Shown here: positions 26,601-37,670 of the stretch, in pieces
Layout: each line of letters begins with the position of its first letter
Position numbering within the stretch: position 1 is the stretch's first letter
Source of the DNA: Melastoma dodecandrum
Lineage: Eukaryota > Streptophyta > Magnoliopsida > Myrtales > Melastomataceae
NCBI GenBank assembly: GCA_029817715.1
Contig: JARUPY010000478.1
Span: 1 to 64,000 of the forward strand
DNA: 64,000 bases
Direction: 5' to 3'
The notes under the pieces: model-generated
Databases searched by the model: none
Told to the model about the DNA's origin: nothing
The model's input: the letters and a program-made list of their open reading frames with translations, nothing else
Translations under genes and position numbers: made by a program

Positions 26601-29443
26601 ACAAAATCAGAAGAAATAAAGCACCTTCTTATAGTAAATAAAAATAGATTTGTACCTACTTGTTTTCTTGATAAATGAAATGTACCTTTTCATTGGCTGG
26701 ACACTAGCATATTCTTCAGTCGAGTGGAAATTCTCAGGAGTTGCATGGGAAAATTGCGGAGTTTGAGAAACCATTCCATTGTATTTACCTATTTGCATAC
26801 CTGGATAACTGGAATAAAAGGATTTTGTCAAAGGGTATTTTAAGAACCTGATGGACGAGGCGACCGTTGTTTAAAATTCATCAAAACAGAGCCACCCACA
26901 TCAACAGACTGGGCAATGCAAGGAAAGAGGGAGATTGCGCACACAAGTATGCAATTTCACAATTTTAAGCATACATAAGAGGTTGCTTAACAAGTGAAAT
27001 AGTTTTAAATGATCCAAAATCTGAAGTTAATAGAGACAACAACATACAGTCAAGATAAAGCAAGGTAATGCAGTTACAATGAGTCAACCTTGGGAGTTCC
27101 TCCAAGGAAGAATTATCATCGTTGGCATAAACATCTTCATAGGACAAAGGAGATCGTGCCCGTGGAACCAAGTGACTGCAAGTGGTGACAACAATGTCTG
27201 AGAGGGCACCAGTAGAAGCTTTGAGTCACCATAAATGTAATATCAGATATGCAACCATCAGCTAATTGGAACCTAATAGGTAAAGCACACTCGGAATGAC
27301 AACAAAAAGAGCATCAAATGTCAGAATCAGGAAAAATGCACAGAAAGTGATATGTCCGTAACTCAGGATCATACTTGCTCAAGGCAGAAAAAGGATACAT
27401 TTCAAAACTAAAAGAAAACTGTGGCAAGGTTCAGGTTGCAAAAATTTGACATTCTAAGGCAAAAATGTATGAAAAATTGCCTGAAAAAGTTTCTCACTGT
27501 TTTGCACAAGAAATAATACAAGTATGATAGAAAAAAATGGATGATAGTAATCATGGTAAGCAACCTCTATAATCTGAAAGATTCATAATATGTAAAAGGT
27601 TGACATCCATGCAACAGTAATTTGAACTTACTACTAGACGCAAATATTATTTGATTATTATGAACACATACACCAGAAGAATGAATCACAATATCAATCC
27701 ATGCCAAACATCGTCATAAAAAAGAAATCCATGCCAGGCAAAAGTTAACTACAAAGCTACTTTAGAATAAGCAGTAAAAGCCACTAAACAGTTTAAAACA
27801 GTAATAAAGCGAGCAAGAATAAGATAATAGAGAACTTGCTTTACAACAGGTCCATGGGTATTCTGCAACAAATCTTTCTCTGCAAGCGGTGTGGGAAAAC
27901 CGATTCTTTTTATGTCTTGATGTCGTGTAACCCTGGCAGAGATACTATTGCCACGACCTCGTGAAGCGACCAACAATGTAGTAGCAGAAGGGAGCTGGAT
28001 GGTTTGATTGTCAAAATCCTGATACATGGGCCTTCTAGGAAAGGATTCCCGTGGTCTAATGAGAAGAGTACAGCCATTACTTTTGTATAGCTCATAATAT
28101 ACACATACATCCTGTAACTTCAACAAGTCAAGCGAGTATGGAGCGAAGGATCCAAGTGTGGGACTATTCCAACATGCAACCTAAGGCTGTCAATGTAAAG
28201 CGTACAACATCTATGGAAAAGTCATTCTAATGTATCACATATCAGAAAATACCATCCAGGTAACAGCGGGAACCTAATTTCCTGATTTGTTTTAGTCCGT
28301 TATTCAATAAGCAATAAGCAAATATGCTCTGTTTTTGTGAATAACAATGTTGACCACATAGGACTAAGCTGTTCCAGGTACAAAGCTAAATCAGAGATAA
28401 TTTGACAGGTATCGTGCAATTTCACCAATGCTAAGGTAGCCCAGTCTTAGTTAAACTTCTTGAAATAGGCCTCCTCCAGCTTCCAGTGAAATTATTTCCA
28501 TATTCATAAAGTTTTCCAAATAATTCACCTTGGATCATTTGAAGATGTCACGGCACGCAAACTATTGTCAGAAGACAAAAGAGGCGGCTGCATTCTTCCA
28601 ACAGCTTCAGGCCTCCTGGACTCAATAATTAAATGTCATCAGATGCCGCAGCATATCATGAATATTGTCCGCTAGATAGCACCAAAAAAAAAACACAAAC
28701 TGAGGACCACACACCGGCAACAGTACAATTAATAACAATTTGCAAGAATTCCAACAATTGAACATAAGCCATAGAAATTCCAAAATAGCTTACCAAAATT
28801 TACTACAAACATAAAGAAACTCAATCAGCAGATCACTCCTATTTGATACTTCGGAAGCAACAAAATTATTTGAGAACTTAAACCAATTAACTTCATGCTG
28901 ACATCATAGCTACAAATAGTCTAATTCAACAAACATGCCACAACTAACACTGCAATTCCATTATAAATAGGCCGCAATATTGTTGATTCTTTGAAAAAGA
29001 AAACGCTCATAAGTTATTCATGGACTGTAATACCCTGAGGCAACGGGGACTTTACTAGTGGTAAAATCTAATATTTTATGACCCGGAATATAGAAAAACG
29101 CCAAGAGCTCAACTTGAGTTCATTCTTAGATGCTAGAACTAATATTGCAACAATATTCTGCAGAAAGCCAAGTCATTGTAGAAGAAACAAGCACGAACCC
29201 AGCAGAGCAGAATTTCGGCGAAGATATTATCAAGCTCACAAAATCACCATACGTCAAATCAAAAGATTCGAATGCCCGGCGCTCAACTTACTTGGGTGGA
29301 GAAACGTAGGGAATATGAGCCGGATTCAACATAGGAGGTGGAGGCCCCCGCAGCGGCTGCAGCGATGGCGGAGGGCCGAACGACGGGAGGGCATCTGGGC
29401 GCCGAATAGGACCGGATTCCTTGCCGAACCCAGGATACGACAT
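20640..29443 (-). pseudogene. SAC3B: SAC3B-like TREX-2 mRNA-export scaffold, C-terminal half broken
   Basis: SAC3/GANP proteins scaffold the TREX-2 complex at nuclear pores for mRNA export. Exon 1 (29443-29292) begins MSYPGFGKESGPIRRPDALP and ends at a consensus donor. Further exons give a disordered N-terminal region: RPEAVGRMQPPLLSSDN near 28.55 kb, 27.84-28.06 kb, 27.1 kb, 26.7-26.8 kb, 26.1-26.36 kb and 25.7-25.9 kb. The SAC3/GANP domain then runs from 25.6 to 23.7 kb: TGLCPDMCPESERGERE, RTAEREANLIRPMP, LWDRMRAVRMDLRMQHIF, MHELCEYAKGEGFLEGFDAH, EFRGYYALLKLDKHPGYK, RFARDVARACRTGNF and ESLLEYYGFSLKEFEEPY. I see no breaks up to about 23.70 kb. Beyond that, the exon at 23.3-23.7 kb needs at least three frame changes, and later segments (KLKLILR / LWKRRSSKLKELREQR, CLCWKIS, the C-terminal LLLRCNILQNTIDE) alternate frames with stops. 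Either the gene is a recent pseudogene or it now makes only an N-terminal half. No other SAC3 copy is in the window. Confidence 0.75.
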
Positions 29444-29519
29444 AGTCGTCTACACTTCCTTTTCCTCGTTCCCCTTCTTCTTGAGCTACAAAATTAGGGC
29501 TAACCCACGACCGCAAATC

Positions 29520-31490
29520 GCAAAAGGACCGAAACTTTAACGCCGCAATTTCGAGGCGGTTTCCACAGGCGATGGATCAAAGTTCTTGGAGCTCCGACGA
29601 GGGCGTCAGTAACCGTTAAACGAGGGTTTCCACCGTGAGCCGGGCCGACCCGTTTAAGCGGGGAAACTATCGCGAACCCGTGTAAAACTTTCCCCCTCCG
29701 ACGAGGAAAGTTAAGAGGGGACTAAAAAGATTGGTGTAAGGGGGCCCAACTCTCAAAATGCAAATTTGTAAAATACGTCTTAATTGTATTTTATAAATAT
29801 TTTTTAAAATCAACAGTATAACCGTATAAACCTCTGTCTTATATAACAAACTAAGTTAATGACAAAATAAAAAGTTGACTCAAAGTTGAGGTCATAAACG
29901 TATATTTTGCCAATACGTAACCAACCCATGTAATCATAAATAAGACGACGACGACTCAAAATCCGTTGCAATTGTATCGGCTTCAACATGGTGTCAGGAT
30001 ACTCGACGGCTAAATTGGGGAGCAGTCTCCGAGAGTTGAAAGTCAAGCTCGACAGGGGAATTGCCGGAGATTAGCTGTCCGAACGTCAGAGGTGATCTTC
30101 ATCGTTTCTTCTGTCCCACTTCGACTGATGACCTATTTTTGTTCTTCCGGAACGACAGTTCGTCTTTCTGTCATGTCTTCTGTTGAGATGTTTAGGGCGG
30201 ATTTTCGATGCTAATAATCGGATTTCCAAACTGCTACTCTGATTCTTGAACGCCTTGATCTCTTTGAACTGGGGTTACGAGTTATTTTAGGTTGATTGCA
30301 TAAGTTTTATCCTTGGAGCAGGCGTTTTCTTGTTTCGTGATATAATCAATGCAGTTATCATGATGTCCCATGGAGTTCACGGCTCTGGCTTTATGGGTTT
30401 ACGAGATCTCTGATTAGGTCATCGTCCTGTCATTTTGAAGAAGCTAGTCAACATGAGCGTACTACTGTTTTGAGCGGAGAAAACCACGGATAATCGTGAA
30501 AATATTTCTTTAAATAAAATAAATAGTCTCAAAATTTTTTTAATAATAACTTGCAATTGGAGTTTCAAATTTGACTTTGGTCATAAAAAATCGAAATTTA
30601 TAAACATAATTGTAGTTTAAAAATGTTGAAGTTGGAGTTTTGAAATCCAATTTCATAGAATATGTGAAACATCGTGAGATCGTATTTTTGTATTACCACA
30701 TGAGAGGGATATAGAAAAAAAAACTTGAATTTTTTATCAAAAGAAATGTTTGATTTCACTTGAAAATGAATTACTAAAGTCCGTTTCCCAACACTCCCCC
30801 TCCACCAATTGAAATGTATTTTCTCAAAGCCCATCCCCATCCTCGATGAGCTCGGGGAAGTTGAGGGGGAACCTCCCCCGCATTCAACCCCTCCCACCCC
30901 GCCAAGCATACCCCTTCTCTTGTTAAACTATACCAAGCTTCACCTAACAGCTTAAGCTTTTGAGTCAAACGGTTTGTACATGATATCAGATCGCCTTAGG
31001 TTTAAATTCCCGCATGCAAAAATCTAAAAAATATAGCAATAGGCCCAAAGAACTTGCCTAGTCTTGACTCAAGGGTCCAGAGCAAAAAATGACAGCTCGA
31101 TTCGACTTGAGTGCATATTAAACTATATAATATAAACCAAGCATTACCTAATAGCTTAAGCGTTAAATGGTAAGGTTTCTACACCTGACGACCCCCCTCA
31201 GTCCGTCATCGTCTACGCCATTATTTGTTTTATTGTTTCAAAGCGGACGACTAAAGCTTCTTTATTTCTTTTTCCTTCGAATTCGAATTTAGAAATGCCC
31301 CATTTTACGGTGTCTTGCATGCCCTGTGAAATAGAATTTTAAAACTCTAATTTCAACATTTTTATACTGAAATCGGATTTACAAACTCCGATTTTCATAA
31401 GGACCAAAATAGGAGTTTGACGACAATTTTAAATGAATTTTGAAATTATTTATCATATTTCGTAAAATATTTTCGTGACTAACTTTATTT
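29520..31490. other. Intergenic region between SAC3B-like and PPDK relics
   Basis: AT-rich spacer with no supported gene. It should hold the promoter of the SAC3B-like gene at its left end; I see no confident TATA box there. Diverged retrotransposon-like sequence occurs at 30925-31190. Confidence 0.5.
30925..31190 (+). repeat. Eroded LTR-retrotransposon-like fragments
   Basis: Two related copies of a sequence containing CTAACAGCTTAAGC and CTAATAGCTTAAGC occur about 205 bases apart (30943 and 31148). The first is followed by ACATGATATCAGATC, which resembles the initiator-Met-tRNA primer-binding site (TGGTATCAGAGC) found just inside the 5' LTR of Copia elements and TRIMs. No reverse transcriptase or gag sequence is nearby. 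The similarity is short, so this is a tentative call. Confidence 0.3.
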
Positions 31491-31499
31491 TTAGAACAT

Positions 31500-34140
31500 A
31501 ACTCACTGTTGAGTGTGCATCACGATCAGCATCCGCAGGTACGTCCGCCTAGGCCAAGTTCAAGGAAGCCAAAATACAAGCAGGAAACAGAGTAGCTGAA
31601 CCTTCATAAACTTAAATCATAGTTTGAAGATCTATCCGCATACAAGGACAGAGTAGTTGCCACAGGCTTACCTGTATCTCTGGGAGCGGCAGTAGGACAA
31701 GTGGTGTTCGGCGCAGAAGATGCGGAAGAGTGGCATGCTCAAGGAAAAGGTGTAATCCTGGTATTAGAGTTCCTATTTCTTAACCTATCAAAACAGAGAA
31801 GCTGTCCTAAACTGAGAAGTTGTCCTAAAGGTGAGGACTGAAACAAGCCCGGAGGATGTGGGAGGGATGCATGCTGCTACTGGGATACTTACAACCAGAG
31901 GGGGCATGACTTCCCATGCTGCCGTTATTGCATGTGGATGGGGTAAATGCCGCATCTCCGGATGCACAGAGATACTCGTCAATGACTCTAAAAAGGTGCA
32001 TACTCACCCTGAATCCAACTACCTTTAGTCAAACCTGCCACCAGAGAATGATGATATGACTCCTGGAGGGTTCTTACAAATAGTGCAGGTGGTCACAATT
32101 GGCGATAAGGTTATAAGAGAAGGAGAATGGATCTCGCCTCAACGGTTCGATCAGTGAAGTCATTCTGGGTAAGCCTCCTCCAGCTATGATAAGCAACTTG
32201 GAGACTTTCATGTCTTGGGCAGACAATATTAGGTCTCTTAAGGTGAGGCCTCTTTGTTCCACAGATTGAACACCTGAGAATTCCTGTCTGCTATATTCTG
32301 CCTGAAATTCTAGCTGTCAATCCCAGGTCATGGCAAATGCCGATACACCGGAGGATGCGGTAACTGCTAGAAACAATGGGGCTCAAGGGATCGGTCTTTG
32401 CAAAATGGAGCACATGGTATTAACTACTAGTAGAATATTACATCTTCAATAGGCATCGAACAACATTGTCCACATGAAAATCTGTCGAGAAATGATTAGT
32501 AATCTGATTGAGGTTTCTTGGTTCTCTTCAGTTCTTTGCTTCCGATGTGAGGATAAAAGCAGTGAGGATGATGATCATGGCCGTCACAACTGAACAGAGG
32601 AAGGCAGCACTGAATCAGCTGTTGCCTTATCAACGATCCGATTTCGAGGGGATATTCCGTGCAATGGATGGTACTTTTTCTTATTTTCCTTACAACAATT
32701 GGGTGGGGGTGTGCTCTTTAATCACATTGGACAGTTTTGCTGTTGATATGCCTGTTTGTATTTTAATCTATGCAAGTCTGCGAAACGAACTGCACATGCA
32801 GGCCTCCCAGTGACAATCCGATTATTGGATCCCCCACTTCAGGAGTTTCGTCCCGAAGGTGATCTAGACATATTTTGAGGGAACTGGCGTCCGAGACTGG
32901 CATGACTGAAGATGGAGTTTTCTTAAGAATCAATAAGTTGTCTGAAGTAAATCCAATGCTGAGTTACCGAGGATGCAGGTAGTACGATGTTTCCTTTTCA
33001 ACAACTCAACAAACTTCCCCGAGTATCATGGCTCTCTCCTGTTAAATTTCGTCAACATGCTGGGAATATCATACCCCGAACTCATGGAGATGCAAGCCCG
33101 TGCAGTTTCCCAGGCTGCTGTGTCGATGAGCAACCAAGGCATCAAAGTTTACCCTGAGATAATGGTTCCCCTTGTCGGAACACCACCGGACAGACTCTCC
33201 TTTATCTTCTCCTTGTATTTATGTTTTGACAATCCTTCATTGAGTCAGCCACCATGGCGAGGGGTGCTCGATTCTGACCTTCTTCAATTGGGGTCAAAAG
33301 GAACTAGGACACCAAGTAAGCTTGATACGCAGCGTAGCAAACAAGGTATTCTCTGAGATGGGCAGCTCGTTAAGCTTCAAAGTAGGGAATATGATTGAGA
33401 TTCCTAGAGCCGCTCATGTGGCAGAGGAGGTACAAAATGTCCCCTTCTTGTCTTCTTTTCACCAGAAAACTCTCATATCTCAGTTCATTGTCCGGGATTT
33501 CTGGCTTCAAGTTTGATTCCGGTTCTTGCGCTGGTGGGTGAAATAGATAGCGAAGGAGGCAGAGTTCTTTTCTTTCGGAACCAATGATCTCACCCAGATG
33601 ACATTTGGCTACAGCAGAGACGATGTCGGGAAGTTCCTCCCGATTTACTTATCCAAAGGCATCCTTCAAGCTGATCCATTCGAGGTTGGCAGTCTTACTA
33701 CTGTCCTTGCATTTACCAGTTCTGATTCTTGCAGCATAAGTATGTAAGTAGAATTCATTCGTGGTGCGTCTGGTCGATCATAGGGTACTTGACCACCAGA
33801 GAGGGGTAGGACAACTCATCAAGATCGCCATCACCCCCCTGCTTTTCCACATGCATCTTTCATAATGTTCCTGCAAATTGTTATCGCTCTTGACGTGGCC
33901 TCGCAACTGTCAGGTCGGAATATGCAGAGAACATGGCGGGAGCCATCTTCCGTCGCATTCTTCGCAGAAGTGGGATTAGACTACGTTTCCTGTTCTCCAT
34001 TCAGGTACTCTAAGCGGCCATGCTTCTTCACGCTATACGAAAGGAAAAGAATCATCCTGACAACCAGACCACGATGATTTGGCAGGGTTCCCATCGCCAG
34101 GCTCACAGCGGCTCAAGTTGCGGCACGGAAAGCTTTGTAA
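31500..34140 (+). pseudogene. PPDK: Pyruvate phosphate dikinase relic, 5'-truncated
   Basis: PPDK interconverts pyruvate/ATP/Pi and PEP/AMP/PPi. Only the C-terminal half is present: the swivel domain ([27 protein letters not shown], then [12 protein letters not shown] with the phosphorylatable His) and the PEP/pyruvate TIM barrel. Barrel pieces include [85 protein letters not shown] and VGLDYVSCSPFR. The normal stop follows AARKAL at 34138-34140. The N-terminal ATP-grasp half (roughly 400 residues) is absent upstream. Frameshifts occur near 32131 (extra base before the LNGS position), 32870 (two extra T in DILREL) and 33930 (after the catalytic-Cys segment). Conserved residues are lost: LCRTEHMFF is now LCKMEHM, and CGEHGG is now CREHGG. 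Intron remnants with GT-AG ends are still visible, so it descended by DNA duplication, not retroposition. It lies 222 bp upstream of the methyltransferase start codon. Confidence 0.85.
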
Positions 34141-34362
34141 CCAAATACAGCACCGGGCGATGATGGAAGTTTAAATCTGTACATAATTGATAATTACGAT
34201 CACCCTTGGAACAAAAGAAATAATAAATCTATATACACAAATTGCTTGTCGCTTCGGCAGGGTTATTACAACACGACCTAAGAAAGTGCTGTTCTCTGTA
34301 CTTCGTCAATTTCCCCAACCTTGAATGCGTTGCTCTTGCCTGTGATACCAAGCAGACAAAAA

Positions 34363-36121
34363 ATGGCGGCGGCGGCGCCCGCGCCCGCGGAGAGCTACGT
34401 GGTGGTGCACAACGTGGCAAAGAGGCACAACGTGGGTACACTGGCGAGGAGCGCGACTGCGTTCGGGGTGAAGGAGGTGATCGTCGTCGGCCGCCGCGAC
34501 TTCAACTCCTTCGGCAGTCATGGCTCCACCTCCCACCTCTCGTTCCGCCACTTCTCCTCGCTCCCCCTCGCCCGCTCCTTCCTCAAGGTCCTTTCTTTGC
34601 CGCCCTCGTTTCAGTTCCACCTTTGGATTCCGATTTTCGTGGGGTTCTTAATTCTGGGGTGTTTGTTTGGAGGTGGGGGTTGGGAAAAGTTTTGATCTTG
34701 AGTTCGTTTCTCATGTGGGTTTTGAGTATTCTTCTTTTACTGATTGTAGGAGAAAGGGTGTGATATCTGTGGGGTGGAGATCAGGGAGGGTGCAGTAGAT
34801 GTGTGCCGGCAGCCTTTCCAGAGGAGTACTGCTTTTCTTGTTGGAAATGAGGTAAACTCGTTTCCATCTTCATGCAATTTCGTTATTAATTCTACTACAG
34901 CACTCCAGCAATGTTCCGTTGCGAAATGGCGGATTAGAAAACCTAGACATGTATTAGTTTAGGTATCTTAAGGAACTATAGTAAGAGGCTTGATCAATTT
35001 GTGGACCTAAGGGAAGAGCCTTGATTCAGTCAGGATACTTTGTGAGAGATTCCGGGAAATAGATAGACACAGATTCTTATCTAGATAGTATGCATGTTCA
35101 TCGCTAGGGCTAGTTGGTTACACTAAGCTCTCTGCTTGTAGAAAGCTGCATTTATGCTATTAAAGTAGCCCGCAATTTGTCCAAACATGATTAAGGAATT
35201 ATACATTGATTTTGCAAAGCAGGCGCACACATTGTGATCTTGATTTTTATGGGCTGATATATTCCGTGATAGAACAGGGTACAGGCCTTTCTGAGAAAGA
35301 ATGTGAGATCTGCGACTTCTTTGTGTATATCCCACAGTATGGCAGTGGCACTGCATCACTGAATGTCACTGTGGCCGCATCAATTGTTCTGCATCATTTT
35401 GCAGGTACTGTGTGGACCATAGTGTGCTGCATATATTTATTGTTAAATTTTGAAAAGAATGTGTTGCATGTGTTGCTCTTATTGCAACACTTGATGGAGG
35501 GGGCAACAATCTGGAATATATAGTTGGTGATTTTTTCGGCCACATTTTGTTTGGTTCCTGTACCATTAAGTTTTTATTTGAAACTTCACAGCTTTTTCTT
35601 GACAACGAAAATCTTCATAAGATCTAGGTATGTTATGGGTTTTATGTCATACAGAGGTTCTGGTGGCAGTTTTGTGTAAAATCCCAAATTCTATCATTTT
35701 TTTGGCAATGATGAAAACACAAATCTTTAGGAAAGATTGTTATGTTTTGAATTCTCACGATGCCTGCCCGTCCTGAGTTCACAACAGCATTTGCTTTCCC
35801 AATTCCAAGACCCATTTCTGCTGCTATAATTCTTTTTACTCTGAAAAGTGTCGGTCCCTTTATCCTTAAGGGAAAAGATGAACTTAAGTCCATGAAATTT
35901 CAGTATGGGCAGGGTTTCCAGAGAGAATACGGGATGGAAACAAGTTTGTTGTAGCCGAGAAACCTTTGAAGCAGACAAGACAAAACTACTGCAGAGAAAC
36001 AGTGGAGGCTGTAATTGAGGAGCGGAAATCTAGAAAGAACAATGCTTCTGAACCTTTTGAGGATAATGGAAATGGAGACTCCTCTTCAAATGTTCTCGAC
36101 GCATTGTTCATTGAGGAATAG
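34363..36121 (+). CDS. SpoU-family tRNA/rRNA 2'-O-methyltransferase
   Basis: Four exons join perfectly: 34363-34587, 34750-34851, 35278-35404 and 35904-36121, all with GT-AG borders, giving 223 residues. The start is the first ATG (MAAAAPAPAESYVVV); no longer leader is open. The protein is a SPOUT-fold methyltransferase. Motif 1 is NVAKRHNVGTLARSATAFG (residues 17-35), motif 2 LVGNEGTGLS (about 105-114) and motif 3 IPQYGSGTASLNVTVAAS (about 127-144), which together form the trefoil knot that binds S-adenosylmethionine. A polar Lys/Glu-rich tail follows the catalytic domain. The family methylates the ribose of a tRNA or rRNA guanosine, uridine or cytidine; the exact substrate cannot be told here. 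It lacks an obvious organelle transit peptide. From memory, a SpoU gene also sits next to PPDK in Arabidopsis, so this pairing looks ancestral. Confidence 0.92.
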
Positions 36122-37670
36122 CCCAAGACTGGATGCTGAATCAGCCAATCCATCATGCTTGAAATATCAAATTTGGCTGGCTGTATTGCGTTTGCTACCT
36201 GTTCTTCAGTATCTTGAAATGGGAATTACAGCACCAATGGAGCCCCCGGCAGAAGAGCTTCAGAGTAACGGGGCAACAAAGGATAAGTACTGATGTTGTT
36301 TCGTAGTTAGGAAGTGGATTTAGGAACCTGGCATTCTTCTAATATATCCCTGCCAAGATTTTAGTGTTTCAAATGGTTTCTTTTTTTGGGTTTTCTATCT
36401 GATTGATCTGATGTCCTGCATTATGATTATTTATAGGAAGAATACAATTTTCCCGTGATTGTTAGGTATCAACATGTTTCAAAAGAAACAAAGAGTTGAG
36501 TATAGATTAAATAACATAGATCATCCCATGTCATTTCTATCTGGGGAATCATCCCCTGATATCAGGGGGAAACCAGCTTGAACTGAGGTTGACAAAGAAG
36601 ATAATTTTGCTTCGGAAAGCATATTAGGTTTGGCATCATTGCTTGGGACATTTTTCAGTGGGACAAGGCAGGGAGTGGATTAATATTCCCCCCGGCCAGC
36701 ACATATGATCATCCCTAAAGACTAGATTGCAATGTCATGTCTTCGCCTGCCCTGGCAAGGGACAGTTCCTAAGGAAAATCGGAACAAGAAAGTGGCACGT
36801 TCATTTGGACATTTGACGGGGAGATCTGGATTGGGGAGAGAGGGGGGCGAGGTTTCAGGAATAGGAGGAGGAAGGACAGGGAGGAAACCCTGGAGACGCG
36901 AAACCTTAACTGTAATAACTGTCATGCCAACAGTTTATACTACGCGGCGATGTCAATCAATATTAGTCTTGTCTGCAAACCTGGTCTCGTTCGTCTTCTT
37001 CCAATAAAAAAAAAAAAACCCTGGAGTTCTTGATTCTTCCCTTCCTGGGGGTTCAACAAACCTTTTCTGGTTTATGAAGCCATGGGTTGGGAGGTGTATT
37101 CAAGATCCATCATTCACTATCATCATCGTCTTCCTCGTTGCTTCTTCAGGTTCTTCCCTTGTTTAGGCTTTCAGGTTCAAGGTTGTCCTGCTTTGTTTGT
37201 ATCTGCACATTTTTGTTATCTGCTGTCGGCAAAAACACCCACTTCTTTAACCGTTAACAATGTTTTCCTGTTTAAAACAAACATCCGAGAAATGCAGAAT
37301 AAGATTTCAGGTTGGCATTTTGACTTTTTTTTTTACCCCCTCCCCTCGTCTTATTTTTCCCTCCATTCCTGCCTTCACCTAACTAAATTATGATTCTTGC
37401 AGGAAGTCGTATCCTGTTCTTGTCTTGTGACGTTTTCTTGTTTTTATGTTGATTTTATGTTATCGTTTTTGTCTTTCTTTTTTCCAGCTCCTCTTGTATC
37501 TGCACCTCATCTAGGATTTGTTGGGACTTCACTGTCCTATCTGTTGTTGTCTGAACATGGTGGACATGCTCTTGATTTGCATTCCTCCCGGACTTCTACT
37601 AATGTAGCCAATTGTTTCATCTTCCTTTGCAGTCGGGGGCAGGGGTACCCCTGGTTTCCGGTGTGAGAAA
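36122..37670. other. Spacer without supported gene
   Basis: Contains the 3' flank of the methyltransferase and T-rich, pyrimidine-rich sequence with an A12 run near 37007-37018. A few open frames (for example 37082-37393) have no recognisable content. Some of this may be the decayed 5' leader and intron of the downstream kinase relic. Confidence 0.4.

Noticed and set aside
34229..34620. Minus-strand open frames over the SpoU first exon
   Set aside because: GC-rich antisense shadows without motifs.
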